From Chthonomonas sp. UBA6659 (GTDB lineage Bacteria > Armatimonadota > Fimbriimonadia > Fimbriimonadales > Fimbriimonadaceae): 64,000 bases of DNA. Shown piece after piece: positions 40,844-49,715 of the stretch. The stretch spans positions 201,275-265,274 of the forward strand of contig DKKT01000071.1 in assembly GCA_002455425.1 (NCBI GenBank). The letters are read 5' to 3'. Position numbers and translations under genes: made by a program. Position 1 is the first letter of the stretch. Every line of letters begins with the position of its first letter. The notes under the pieces were generated by a model. It saw only the letters and a program-made list of their open reading frames with translations. It did no database searches and had not been told where the DNA came from.

Positions 40844-41764
40844 ATGCCGGTTGCCGATATTCGAGGTCTGACGGTTCGCTATGGATCGTTCACGGCTCTC
40901 GACAACTTCAGTGCGGTCATCCCTGAAGGGTGCGTCGGCCTTCTCGGACCGAACGGTGCCGGAAAAACGACGCTGATCAAGACCCTGCTTGGCTTCGTGA
41001 CGCCGGCCTCGGGGAGCGGGATCGTCATGGGGCTCGACGCCTTCCGAGACGGCCCCAAGCTCCGCCAGCGCATCGGATTCATGCCCGAACAGGACTGCCA
41101 CATCCCGGGCATGACCGCGGTTGGCTTCGTGGCTTACGCCGGCGAGCTCGCCGGAATGCCCTCCGCTCAGGCCCTCCGCCGGGCTCACGAGGTCCTCGAG
41201 TACTGCGGTCTCGGCGAAGCCCGCTACCGCAACGTCGAGACCTACTCGACCGGCATGAAGCAGAAGATCAAGCTTGCCCAAGCGCTCGTCCACGGTCCAA
41301 GGCTGTTGCTCCTCGACGAACCGACGAACGGGCTCGACCCAAGGGGCCGTGAGGAGATGCTCAAGCTGATCCGTTCGATCTCTCATGGGAAGGACGTCAA
41401 CGTCCTCGTGAGCAGTCACCTCCTCCCCGACATCGAGCGGACCTGCGACCAGATTCTCCTCGTATACCAAGGACGCCTGCGTGAGCAAGGCATGATCGAG
41501 GACCTGAAGCGCCTCGCCGGCTTGCCCGTCGACGTCCAGCTCCGCGAAGTCAGCGACGCCTTCTTACGAGAGGTCACGATTCGAGGGATGACGTTCCTCG
41601 GGATGGTCGGCTCGACCACGTACCGTCTTCAAGCGCCGGTCACCCTGGAGGAGTCGGCTGCGCGGGTCTTCGACGCGGCGCGGAGTGCCGAAGCCCAGAT
41701 TCGCGGATTCGAAAAGGCCGAGCGGACCCTCGAAGAGGCCTTTCTGGAGGCTGTCCATGGCTAA
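40844..41764 (+). CDS. ABC transporter ATP-binding protein, pair 1
   Basis: 306 aa. Walker A GPNGAGKTT, signature TYSTGMKQKIKLAQ, Walker B LLLLDEPTNGLDP and the switch His (SSHLLPDIE) are present. The 80-residue C-terminal extension is typical of CcmA/NodI-type ATPases that drive ABC-2 exporters. It overlaps the permease gene by 8 bases. The substrate is unknown. The four genes 40844-44422 form two ATPase-permease pairs in series. Confidence 0.9.
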   Translation: MPVADIRGLTVRYGSFTALDNFSAVIPEGCVGLLGPNGAGKTTLIKTLLGFVTPASGSGIVMGLDAFRDGPKLRQRIGFMPEQDCHIPGMTAVGFVAYAGELAGMPSAQALRRAHEVLEYCGLGEARYRNVETYSTGMKQKIKLAQALVHGPRLLLLDEPTNGLDPRGREEMLKLIRSISHGKDVNVLVSSHLLPDIERTCDQILLVYQGRLREQGMIEDLKRLAGLPVDVQLREVSDAFLREVTIRGMTFLGMVGSTTYRLQAPVTLEESAARVFDAARSAEAQIRGFEKAERTLEEAFLEAVHG

Positions 41765-42734
41765 CGCTCCGATCGCCGATCTTTCCTACCGCGGCTACGA
41801 CGGCCCTCTGGAATCGCCGACTCAGCGCTGGTGGGTCATCGCCAAGACGAACGTGCGCCGCACCTTCAAGAACAAATGGTATTGGGTCGCGACGATCACC
41901 TCGGGTTGGTATTACCTGCTGATGATGATCATCGTGTACTTCGTCGAACTGGCGGCGGAGTCCAACCCGCGACAGCAGGGCCCGTTCGCCCTTGCGACCT
42001 TCATGAAGCGGGTGATCTGGGTCGACCAGTTCGTCCACGGGTTGTCGTGGGCACAGATCATGATTTTCGTCGTAACCCTGATCGCCGGGGCCGGCGTCAT
42101 CGCAAACGACAACCGGGCGAATGCGCTGCTCGTCTACCTCTCCCGGCCGTGCTCGAAGTTCGATTACGTGATCGGGAAGTTCATCGGGGTCTTTCTGCCG
42201 ATTCTCTTGACCGTCGCCCTGCCGTCCCTGGTCTATTTCCTGTACGGGGCTCTGAGCTACCGCGCGTATGGTTTCCTTTCGAACGATCCCTGGATGATCG
42301 TCAAGATCCTCCTCGTCTGCCCGCTGATCGCCGCCTTCTACAGTGCGCTCATCATCGGCGTGAGTTCCTTGTTCAACCAAGGGCGCATGGCGGGGGCGGC
42401 GTTCGCCGGCCTCTACTTCCTCACCAACTTCTTCACCCAGATGATGGTCATCGCCTGGCAAGCCAGCACCCGGGTGTCGCGCGGCGTGTTTCGCGCCGAA
42501 GAGGGTAACCCGCTTGCGGCGAAGCTGTACTACGCCAGCGTCGATGGCACCATGATCGGCACGACGAAGGCGATCATGAACACCGATGGCTCGCCCTACT
42601 TCGGCCTTCCGAGCCCCGTCGCCATGATCCCGGCCCCGCCGCTCGTCCCGATGCTTCTCATCTCCGGGATCGTGACCTTCCTTTCACTGTGGCTGGCCTG
42701 GTCCAGGATTCGCGCGGTCGAGGTGGTCAAGTGA
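41757..42734 (+). CDS. ABC-2 type permease, pair 1
   Basis: 325 aa, about seven hydrophobic segments. The first long helix (ATITSGWYYLLMMIIVYFVE) is followed by further segments from about residue 85, with a RANALLVYLSRPCSKFDYVIG cytoplasmic loop typical of ABC-2 permeases. GGAGG lies 6-7 bases before ATG 41757. It overlaps the upstream ATPase gene by 8 bases and the downstream one by 4. Confidence 0.85.
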   Translation: MANAPIADLSYRGYDGPLESPTQRWWVIAKTNVRRTFKNKWYWVATITSGWYYLLMMIIVYFVELAAESNPRQQGPFALATFMKRVIWVDQFVHGLSWAQIMIFVVTLIAGAGVIANDNRANALLVYLSRPCSKFDYVIGKFIGVFLPILLTVALPSLVYFLYGALSYRAYGFLSNDPWMIVKILLVCPLIAAFYSALIIGVSSLFNQGRMAGAAFAGLYFLTNFFTQMMVIAWQASTRVSRGVFRAEEGNPLAAKLYYASVDGTMIGTTKAIMNTDGSPYFGLPSPVAMIPAPPLVPMLLISGIVTFLSLWLAWSRIRAVEVVK

Positions 42735-43651
42735 AGCCGATCGTCGAACTCCGCAACGCGTCCCGCTGGTACGGCCAGGTCATGGGCCTCAACGACGTCA
42801 CGTGCCAGATCGGCCCCGGCATCACCGCTCTCCTCGGCCAGAACGGAGCCGGCAAATCGACGATGATGCGCCTGATCACGGGCCAGCTTCGCACGACCAC
42901 GGGCGAGGTCCTCGTCGGCGGGATGCAGCCGTTCGCGAACCCCGAGGTCTACAAGCTCCTCGGCTACTGCCCCGAGATCGACAACTTCTACGAATACATG
43001 ACCGGGCGTCAGTTCGTCCAGAACCTCGCTCGCCTCGCCGGCCTCAGCCCGGAAAGGGCCAAGAGCCGCACGCAGGAAGTTCTCGAGATCGTCGGTATGG
43101 CGGACCGTTGCGATCGGAAGATCGCCGGTTACTCGAAAGGCATGCGGCAGCGCATCAAGCTCGCTCAGGCGATGCTCCATGATCCCCAAATCATCCTCCT
43201 CGACGAGCCGCTCAACGGACTCGATCCGGTCGGTCGGCGGGACTACATGGACCTTCTGGGCTACCTCGCCGACCAAGGTAAAGGCATTGTCGTGAGTTCA
43301 CACATCCTCTTTGAAGTCGAACAGTTGACGCGGAGCATCCTCCTGCTTCACCGAGGACGACTCCTCGCGACCGGCGACATCCGCGTGATCAGAGAGCTGA
43401 TCGACAAGCACCCGCACCGGATCCGCATCGAGACCCCCGATCCTCGGGCGTTCGCCCAGAATCTCGTCGGATTGCCCTACGTGCTCAGCGTCGAAGTGAC
43501 CGCCGAGGGCCTCGAACTCCGCACCCGCGAACCCGGCATGTTCTACGACGCCCTCCCCGCGCTGATCGTCGATCACGGATTGCGGATCGACGGGCTCTGG
43601 AGTCCGGATAACAACCTTGAATCGGTGTTCCGATATCTGGTGGAGGCCTAA
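42731..43651 (+). CDS. ABC transporter ATP-binding protein, pair 2
   Basis: 306 aa from GTG 42731, whose start overlaps the permease stop (GTGA). Walker A GQNGAGKST, signature GYSKGMRQRIKLAQ, Walker B IILLDEPLNGLDP and SSHILFEVE are complete. It has the same length as the ATPase of pair 1 but is clearly diverged, so the two may form a heterodimer or serve separate exporters. Confidence 0.9.
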   Translation: MKPIVELRNASRWYGQVMGLNDVTCQIGPGITALLGQNGAGKSTMMRLITGQLRTTTGEVLVGGMQPFANPEVYKLLGYCPEIDNFYEYMTGRQFVQNLARLAGLSPERAKSRTQEVLEIVGMADRCDRKIAGYSKGMRQRIKLAQAMLHDPQIILLDEPLNGLDPVGRRDYMDLLGYLADQGKGIVVSSHILFEVEQLTRSILLLHRGRLLATGDIRVIRELIDKHPHRIRIETPDPRAFAQNLVGLPYVLSVEVTAEGLELRTREPGMFYDALPALIVDHGLRIDGLWSPDNNLESVFRYLVEA

Positions 43652-43654
43652 GCG

Positions 43655-44422
43655 GTGCCGCTCTTCCTCTACACTTTGGCCCTGCGTGACTTCCTGCGGC
43701 CGCGTCGCATCGTCGTGTGGATCCTCGTGGCCCTCAGTCTGCTCGCCCTCGGCCTGGTCTGGCGCTCGGTCTATGCGGGGAGCCCTCGTGAGGACTACGC
43801 CAGCCTCAGCTCGATCTTCGTGTTTCGGCTGATCGCGCTCTCGTCGGCGATTTTCGCGACTGCGATCGTCACGCAGGAGGTCGAACAGAAGACGATCGTG
43901 TACCTGCTGACCCGCCCGATCCCTCGATGGCAGTTGCTCGCTTCTCGGATGCTCGCTGCGGCCACGGTCGTGTTCGGTGTGACGGTCCTAGCGATCCTGG
44001 CGACATCGATCGCGATCTATGGCTTTCGGTTTGGGTCGAACCCGCTCCTCGTCAATGATCTCAAGGCCGCCGCGGTCGGGTCGCTGGCCTATGTGTCGCT
44101 ATTCACGATGTTCACGCTTGTGATCAATCGGGCTATGGTCGTGTGCCTGATCTACGCCTTCCTCTGGGAGGTCGGCATCCCCAATTTCAGCGGCGACCTC
44201 TTCTACACGTCGATCTTCAGCTACCTCCAAGCGATCGCCGAACATCCCGCCCTCCCGACCCAGCAGATGCTGGTTTCGGCCCTGGCGGGCCAAGGTGGAG
44301 ACGCCGCCCTCGTGGCCGGCACCGCCTGGCCCGTGTTGCTCATCCTCATCGGGTCGCTGACCGGGCTCGCGATGTGGTGGTTCACCCACTTCGAATATGT
44401 CCCGCGCGAAGACGCCGAATAA
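43655..44422 (+). CDS. ABC-2 type permease, pair 2
   Basis: 255 aa from GTG 43655, 3 bases after the ATPase stop. Six hydrophobic segments and the loop QEVEQKTIVYLLTRPIPRWQLLASR match ABC-2 permeases of the NosY type. It is the last gene of the four-gene exporter cluster. No substrate hint is visible. Confidence 0.85.
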   Translation: MPLFLYTLALRDFLRPRRIVVWILVALSLLALGLVWRSVYAGSPREDYASLSSIFVFRLIALSSAIFATAIVTQEVEQKTIVYLLTRPIPRWQLLASRMLAAATVVFGVTVLAILATSIAIYGFRFGSNPLLVNDLKAAAVGSLAYVSLFTMFTLVINRAMVVCLIYAFLWEVGIPNFSGDLFYTSIFSYLQAIAEHPALPTQQMLVSALAGQGGDAALVAGTAWPVLLILIGSLTGLAMWWFTHFEYVPREDAE

Positions 44423-44500
44423 CCGGATCAATACCAGGGGAACCGCGTGCCCCACGTTTTCTTACCAGGATCGATCGAAAACCCGTAAGAACGCGTGAAA

Positions 44501-44535
44501 TCAAAGTAAAAATACTGGGTTCTCCCCGCACAATC
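44501..44535 (+). promoter_or_regulatory. Possible flagellin promoter region (weak sigma-28-like match)
   Basis: TCAAAGTAAA (44501-44510), then 15 bases later CCGCACAA (44526-44533), is a weak match to a TAAA-N15-GCCGATAA sigma-28 promoter, about 85 bases upstream of the flagellin ATG. The -10 part matches only about half the consensus. Confidence 0.25.
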
Positions 44536-44617
44536 CCTGGAATATCCGACCTGTAACCCGTCGTGGGAGTAGCCCCGGGGCTTAGGATGAGCCCCCAACG
44601 GGAGACACGGAGGAACC

Positions 44618-46060
44618 ATGTCAGCTTTTCGCGTAAACACCAACGTCATGGCGATGAACGCCCTGAGAAGTCTGTCTCTGACAGGCACCGACTTCTCCAG
44701 TTCTATGAGCAAGCTCTCGACCGGTTTCCGGATCAACTCCGCGGCCGACGACCCTGCGGGCCTCATCGTGTCGGAGACCTTTCGCGCCCAGATTTCGGGC
44801 ATCCAGCAGGCCATGCAGAACGGCCAGGATGCCGTCAACTACGCCAAGACCGCAGAAGGCGCACTGAACGAAGTGAACAAGCTCTTGCGTGACGCTCGAG
44901 CTCTGGCGGTTTCGTCCGCGAACTCGGCCACGATGACGGACGCCCAGAAGCAGGCCAATCAAGCCCAGCTCAATTCGATCGCGTCGTCGGTCAGCCGCAT
45001 CGCCCAGCAGACCCAGTTCGGTTCGAAAAAGCTGCTTGACGGGTCCGCCGGTACCTATGCGGTGTCCACGAGCGGAGCCAACGTCTCGTCGATGTCGTTC
45101 AGCGGCGTCTTCAATGGCAACGCCGTCACCACCAACTCCACGGTGACCGTGACCAACTTGACGGCCGCGACCCGAGCGTCGGTCACCGCCACGCGAAGCT
45201 TCGCCGCCGCCGACACCACGATGACGAACGCCGGATCGTTCACGATCAACGGTGTCAGCTTCAACGTCACGACCAACGACACCATCAGCGACGTCGTGGC
45301 CCGGATCAACAATTCGTCCTCGCAGACCGGCGTTACCGCCAACTGGTCCGCCGGTGCAGGGGTCACGCTCACGTCGACCGGTTTCGGCTCCGACCAGAAA
45401 GTCGATCTCATCGACTCGAACGCCGTCCTGCGCACGGCCGCAGGTACGCAAAGCGCAAGCGGCACCGACGCCTCTGCCGACGTCGTGATCGACACGGACG
45501 GAGCCGGCACCTTGGCGACCGTATCTTTCGCGAGCGGTCGGGGCCTGGTCCTTCGCGACAAGTACGGCAACGCCATCACGTTGACCGAGGCCGGCAATGC
45601 CGGTGCCGGTGGCGGCTGGGGCCGTGTGAACGTCGGTGCGAGCATCTTCCAGATCGGCGCCAATGCGGGCCAGACCACGAGCCTCTCCCTCGGCAATTTC
45701 GCCGCCTCGAACTTGGGCCGGGGAGCGGTTTCGGGTCTGGACCTCAGCAATCTGGACGTGACAACGCAGGCCGGTTCCGACAACGCCATCCGCGTCATCG
45801 ATAAAGCGATCGAAGACATCACCGCCGCGCGAGGCAACATCGGCAACTTCCAGCGCAACGTGCTCGAATCGAACAGCCGGGCGCTCGGCATTGCCAAGGA
45901 GAACCTGAGCGCTTCCGAGTCCTCGATCCGAGACGTCGACGTCGCCAACGAAATGACGAACTTCACCAAGCTCCAGATCCTCCAGCAGAGCGGCCTTGCG
46001 ATGCTGGCGCAGGCGAACAGTGCACCGCAAGCCGTGCTGTCGCTCCTGCGAGGTGGATAG
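44618..46060 (+). CDS. Flagellin
   Basis: 480 aa. The conserved N-terminal D0/D1 helices (VNTNVMAMNALRSL, then MSKLSTGFRINSAADDPAGL) and the C-terminal helix (IRDVDVANEMTNFTKLQILQ, ending NSAPQAVLSLLRGG) identify it. The variable middle, about residues 140-380, is rich in Thr, Ser and Ala. It has a strong GGAGGAACC ribosome-binding site and a leader of at least 80 bases. No other flagellar gene is nearby. It is followed by a terminator. Confidence 0.96.
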   Translation: MSAFRVNTNVMAMNALRSLSLTGTDFSSSMSKLSTGFRINSAADDPAGLIVSETFRAQISGIQQAMQNGQDAVNYAKTAEGALNEVNKLLRDARALAVSSANSATMTDAQKQANQAQLNSIASSVSRIAQQTQFGSKKLLDGSAGTYAVSTSGANVSSMSFSGVFNGNAVTTNSTVTVTNLTAATRASVTATRSFAAADTTMTNAGSFTINGVSFNVTTNDTISDVVARINNSSSQTGVTANWSAGAGVTLTSTGFGSDQKVDLIDSNAVLRTAAGTQSASGTDASADVVIDTDGAGTLATVSFASGRGLVLRDKYGNAITLTEAGNAGAGGGWGRVNVGASIFQIGANAGQTTSLSLGNFAASNLGRGAVSGLDLSNLDVTTQAGSDNAIRVIDKAIEDITAARGNIGNFQRNVLESNSRALGIAKENLSASESSIRDVDVANEMTNFTKLQILQQSGLAMLAQANSAPQAVLSLLRGG

Positions 46061-46082
46061 TTGATCGACTTTGCTTCCCTTA

Positions 46083-46123
46083 CGCGAAAAGAAGGCCCGG
46101 GCTATGCCCGGGTCCTTTTCGCG
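46083..46123 (+). terminator. Bidirectional terminator after flagellin
   Basis: The arms CGCGAAAAG...CCCGGG and CCCGGG...CTTTTCGCG pair with one small irregularity. It lies between the flagellin gene and the opposing PD40 gene. Confidence 0.75.
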
Positions 46124-46130
46124 TGGGATG

Positions 46131-47381
46131 CTACTTCGTCTGTGGGCTGAAGCTCGGGTTCGCGAAGTCGCCCTTGCCCCCGGTCAGGTTCTGCTCCGTT
46201 CCTCCGTCCGATGGGATCGCGTAGAGCGATCGCTTCCCCTCGCTGTCTCGCTTGGCGAACACGAGCTTCGTGCCGCTTGGATGCCAGCTCGGCTCGTAGA
46301 TCGTGCCCTGGCTCAGGGGGCGGGCGCGATCGATTCCGCGCTCCTCGACCGGAAGCACGACCAGGCTCGCGGGAACGAACTGTTCCTGTTCGTCCACCGT
46401 CCCCGCCACGACGGCGACGCTCTTGCCGTCCGGGGAGAGCCGTGGCGACGCGAGGACCTGCCGCTCTTTCGTGATGAAGAGATTCAGGGTCTTCGGGCCA
46501 CCGGGCGTCTCCGGGTTGATCACGATGAGCCCGTTCAGATATGGCGTCGTCGCCTTGCCGTCCTTGATGAATTCGGCAGGCACTTCGGTCGGCCACCGGA
46601 ATCCCTGGATGGACACCACGACCTCGCCTGAGGGCGCGACGTCGAAGTCGATCTTGTTTCCGGCCGCGATCGGTGCCGGGGGAGCGATCTGCAGGCCCTT
46701 GTCCGTCATCTCCGGCTCGACGCCTTGGTAAACGAGGATTTCGTCCCCGTTCTCGCGCACCATCTTCGCCACGATCCACCGGCGGCCGGGGCCCCACTGG
46801 GCCTCCTGGAAGCTCTTGCCGAGATCGCGGTACATCGAATCGAATTGGCCGCTCGAACCGCCTTCCTCGTCCATCGCGCGTTCCTCCGTCGTCGGAGGCA
46901 GGACCTGTCTCCCACTGCCCGTTTTGGGGTCGTATTGCACGACGAATCCGCCCGCGGTGATGAGGAAGTCGACGTTGGCCTGTGGGTCGCCTTTGGGCCC
47001 ACACCAGAGACTGCCTTTGCTGCGCGAACCCGACGACCGCTTTTCGACCTTGCCCGATTGTGGATTCCAGCGGAAGATCTCGTAGGCTCCACCGGCGCGG
47101 TTGCTGCTGAAGAAGACGCGGTTCCCGTCGGGGCGCCACACCGGCTCTTGATCGCTCGAACCCGCTCGATGGTCGGGGGCCGCGACGATCGCGCCGTCCG
47201 GCTTGATCACGATCACCTGACTTCCCTCGTCCAGTCGCTGGACGGCTACGACCCAGTCGGCCGTGTCCGCCTTGCCGAAGTCGAAATCTCCCTGCAGGCT
47301 CCGAAACCACTGGAAGGCGACGACGAGCACGGCTATCAATCCGATGCCCACCGCAAAGCGTATCGCGAGCTTCTTGTTCAT
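46131..47381 (-). CDS. TolB-like PD40 beta-propeller, membrane-anchored
   Basis: 416 aa from ATG 47381. An N-terminal membrane anchor (AIRFAVGIGLIAVLVVAF) precedes PD40-type repeats such as EPVWRPDGNRVFFSSNRAGG, SPRLSPDGKSVAVVAG and EPSWHPSGTKLVFAKR. The propeller probably faces the periplasm. No enzyme motif is seen. A TACAAT (47394-47399) ends 12 bases upstream, predicting a 5' leader of about 6 bases. Longer in-frame starts are less likely. Confidence 0.82.
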   Translation of the reverse strand: MNKKLAIRFAVGIGLIAVLVVAFQWFRSLQGDFDFGKADTADWVVAVQRLDEGSQVIVIKPDGAIVAAPDHRAGSSDQEPVWRPDGNRVFFSSNRAGGAYEIFRWNPQSGKVEKRSSGSRSKGSLWCGPKGDPQANVDFLITAGGFVVQYDPKTGSGRQVLPPTTEERAMDEEGGSSGQFDSMYRDLGKSFQEAQWGPGRRWIVAKMVRENGDEILVYQGVEPEMTDKGLQIAPPAPIAAGNKIDFDVAPSGEVVVSIQGFRWPTEVPAEFIKDGKATTPYLNGLIVINPETPGGPKTLNLFITKERQVLASPRLSPDGKSVAVVAGTVDEQEQFVPASLVVLPVEERGIDRARPLSQGTIYEPSWHPSGTKLVFAKRDSEGKRSLYAIPSDGGTEQNLTGGKGDFANPSFSPQTK

Positions 47382-47393
47382 CCGGGTGACGCT

Positions 47394-47399
47394 ATTGTA
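47394..47399 (-). promoter_or_regulatory. -10 element of the PD40 gene
   Basis: TACAAT on the minus strand ends 12 bases before ATG 47381. Confidence 0.5.
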
Positions 47400-47413
47400 T
47401 CCCCCCGGACACG

Positions 47414-47444
47414 CGAACGGGCCCGACAAGGTCGGGCCCGTTCG
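47414..47444 (-). terminator. Hairpin after the five-paralogue array
   Basis: A 14-bp perfect stem (47414-47427 with 47431-47444) and a 3-base loop, 6 bases after the last array gene. The -10 of the PD40 gene begins just beyond. Confidence 0.7.
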
Positions 47445-47450
47445 ACGAGT

Positions 47451-47987
47451 CTACCAACGCGCGCGGGTCTCGTCGTGCCCGACAAACCCTCCGCTGCCCC
47501 CGATGCCGATGACCTCGACTCGGAGCGTCGCCCAGAAGAGCCAGTAGCCCCGCCAGGTCCACGCAGTCGTGCTGATCGCCTGGGCCGGGCTAGTGAAGAA
47601 CAGAGTGTTACTCGTGTTGTAGAACTTGAACTGAACTGCAGTCGGAGGTGACCCGATTCCTTGGGGTGCCCGCCAATACCCACCGAATCGCTTGATCGGA
47701 ACTAGGAATCTCCACTCCACGTCTCCGCCCCAGCAGACCATCGCGTGATTCCCGTTGAAAGGGGGCAGGAACGTCGGCGTCATGTTCTGGACGATGTGAA
47801 GTTGCGCGCCCGGCGTAATCGGGTTCGTCGTGGCCCAAGGTCCCATCGTGGAGAGCGTCGTGTACACCCCCAGAACTTGACTGTCGTAGTTTTCGAGAAT
47901 GTTTGGCAAGAACGGACCGATCGGAATCTGGGCACAGGCGAACCCGCCCAGCGCCGCGCCGATCAACGCAGCAAGGCATTTCTTCAT
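47451..47987 (-). CDS. Secreted GHDxTRAR-family protein, array member 1
   Basis: 178 aa. A signal peptide ends near GFACAQIPIG. It shares the plan of four upstream paralogues: an ENYDSQVLGVY block, KRFGGYWRAP, FTSPAQAISTTAWTWRGYW, and the C-terminal FVGHDETRARW. It is the only member that ends after a single Trp. The middle probably forms a beta-sandwich. No anchor or catalytic motif is visible. GGAGG lies about 6 bases before the ATG. Function unknown. Confidence 0.8.
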   Translation of the reverse strand: MKKCLAALIGAALGGFACAQIPIGPFLPNILENYDSQVLGVYTTLSTMGPWATTNPITPGAQLHIVQNMTPTFLPPFNGNHAMVCWGGDVEWRFLVPIKRFGGYWRAPQGIGSPPTAVQFKFYNTSNTLFFTSPAQAISTTAWTWRGYWLFWATLRVEVIGIGGSGGFVGHDETRARW

Positions 47988-48037
47988 TCGGACCTCCGGC
48001 TCGCGCCTCGCGCGAGCGCGCGTTCAGGCTCGGCGGT

Positions 48038-48553
48038 CTACCACCACCGAGCGCGGGTGTTGTCGTGTCCCACGAAGCCGGGGCTCGGGACGCCCTCGAT
48101 GATCACACTGCCACACGCAGTGAAAAGGAAGTAGCCGTACCACTGCCAGCTCGTGGTGGTGATGGGTAGCACGGGGCTCGTGAACCAGGGTGCGCCGGCG
48201 GTGGTGAAGAACCGCATGCGAAGGCCGGTCACCCACGTGGCGGCTGATCGCCATCGCCCCCCAAAACGTCGAAGCGGGAAGTTGAACCGCCAAGCGACAT
48301 CGCTTTGGATGCCGTACATGCACTGCGTGCCGTTGAATGGCGGGAGAAACGTGAACGAGCCGACATCCATCGGCGCACCGGTAATCGCATTCGCCGTCGC
48401 GAATCCGCTCATCGCGGGAAAGAACGCGTAGAGGCCGGCCACCATCGAATCGTAGTTCTCGATCAACGGGGACGCAAAGACTGGATTCGGCATCTGCGAG
48501 TGGGCCGCACCGCTGAGGACGCCAAGCACAACAAACGGGATGAGTCTTTTCAT
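48038..48553 (-). CDS. Secreted GHDxTRAR-family protein, array member 2
   Basis: 171 aa. Signal peptide MKRLIPFVVLGVLSGAAHSQ. Family blocks: ENYDSMVAGLYAFFPAM, VGSFTFLPPFNGTQCMYG, LRRFGGRWRSA, FTSPVLPITTTSWQWYGY and C-terminal FVGHDNTRARWW. It is most like member 3, which suggests a recent duplication. A GGAGAT ribosome-binding site precedes the ATG. Function unknown; no anchor is visible, so it should be fully exported. Confidence 0.8.
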   Translation of the reverse strand: MKRLIPFVVLGVLSGAAHSQMPNPVFASPLIENYDSMVAGLYAFFPAMSGFATANAITGAPMDVGSFTFLPPFNGTQCMYGIQSDVAWRFNFPLRRFGGRWRSAATWVTGLRMRFFTTAGAPWFTSPVLPITTTSWQWYGYFLFTACGSVIIEGVPSPGFVGHDNTRARWW

Positions 48554-48582
48554 AGGTCTATCTCCGGAGCATGATCAAAGCA

Positions 48583-49098
48583 CTACCACCAACGAGCGCG
48601 AGTGTTATCGTGGCCGACGTAGCCCGGCGTGGGGACTCCCTCGATGATGACGCTGCCTACGAATACGAACGTCCAGTACCCGTACCACTGCCAGCTCGTC
48701 GTGTTGATCGGCAGGACCGGGCTTGTGAACCAAAGCGTGTTTGCCAGCGTGTAGAACCGCATCCGGAAACCGGTCGTCGCGGTCGAAGCCGACCGCCAGC
48801 GCCCCCCGAATCGGCGCATGCCGAAGTTGAACCGCCACTGGACATCGGTCGAGATACCGTACATGCACTGGAGCCCGTTCCAAGGGGGAAGGAAGGTGAA
48901 ATTCCCGACGTCCATCAGCGCTCCGGTGATCGCAGTGACCGTCGCGTTGCCCGACATCGCAGGGAACGTCGGGTAAACGCCCGCGGCCATGGTGTCATAG
49001 TCCTCGACCAGGGGCGTGAAGAACGGCGGATTCGCGATCTGGGCATTTGCCGCAACGGCGATCGCGGACAAGGCGAGAATGGGAAGCAGTTTCTTCAT
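48583..49098 (-). CDS. Secreted GHDxTRAR-family protein, array member 3
   Basis: 171 aa, same length as member 2. Signal peptide MKKLLPILALSAIAVAANAQ. Blocks: EDYDTMAAGVYPTFPAM, VGNFTFLPPWNGLQCMYG, MRRFGGRWRSA, FTSPVLPINTTSWQWYGYW and PGYVGHDNTRARWW at the end. Two Cys-containing and Trp-rich strands are shared with members 2 and 4. The closest GGAG is about 14 bases before the ATG, further than usual. Confidence 0.8.
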   Translation of the reverse strand: MKKLLPILALSAIAVAANAQIANPPFFTPLVEDYDTMAAGVYPTFPAMSGNATVTAITGALMDVGNFTFLPPWNGLQCMYGISTDVQWRFNFGMRRFGGRWRSASTATTGFRMRFYTLANTLWFTSPVLPINTTSWQWYGYWTFVFVGSVIIEGVPTPGYVGHDNTRARWW

Positions 49099-49161
49099 AG
49101 TATTTGCAAGTCTCCGTGTGTCTTCGTCGGCCTCAGTGGGTTGAAGCCGACGGGAAAGCCC

Positions 49162-49692
49162 CTACCACCATCGGGCGCGGGTGCCATCGTGGCCGACAAA
49201 GCCCCCGAACGGGACACCGAGAACTTCGGCCTTGTTGCAGAGCGCGAAGAGGAAGTGGCCGTACCACGTCCAAGACGTGGTGTTGATGGGGAGCACTGGG
49301 CTCGTGAACCACACCGTGCCCGAAGGCAGCGTATAGCGAATCTGCATGCCGGTCGTGGCGGTCGAAGCGGCCCGCCAATAGCCTCCGAAACGCCGCATCG
49401 GAATGATGAAGCGCCAGTCCACATCGGTCTGGTTCCCGAACATGCACTGAAGCCCATTGAACGGCGGGAGGAAGCCGAAGCTACCGACGTCGAGCGGTGC
49501 TCCCGAGATCGTATTCGCCGTCGCGAACGGAGTTCCGCCCACGAACATCGCCGGGAAGCCTGCGTAAGAGCCCGCCGGCATGGTGTCGTAGTTCTCGACG
49601 CAAGGGGTCGGGAACCAAGCTTGAGGTAGCTGCCCGATTGCGCTGGACGCCGCCAAGGCCCCGGTCAAAGCAAAAAGGATGCGTTTCATCAT
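49162..49692 (-). CDS. Secreted GHDxTRAR-family protein, array member 4
   Basis: 176 aa. A signal peptide ends near SSAIGQLPQ. Blocks: ENYDTMPAGSYAGFPAM, VGSFGFLPPFNGLQCMFG, MRRFGGYWRAA, FTSPVLPINTTSWTWYGHF and FVGHDGTRARWW. A 6-residue insertion (VGGTPF) separates it from member 3. CAGGAG lies about 7 bases before ATG 49692, and the next codon is also ATG. Function unknown. Confidence 0.8.
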   Translation of the reverse strand: MMKRILFALTGALAASSAIGQLPQAWFPTPCVENYDTMPAGSYAGFPAMFVGGTPFATANTISGAPLDVGSFGFLPPFNGLQCMFGNQTDVDWRFIIPMRRFGGYWRAASTATTGMQIRYTLPSGTVWFTSPVLPINTTSWTWYGHFLFALCNKAEVLGVPFGGFVGHDGTRARWW

Positions 49693-49715
49693 GATATCTC
49701 CTGCCTTGGAACCGG

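Noticed and set aside
44621..46030. Long minus-strand frame opposite flagellin
   Set aside because: The flagellin reading is certain, and the opposite frame is a codon-bias shadow rich in Arg, Val and Gly.
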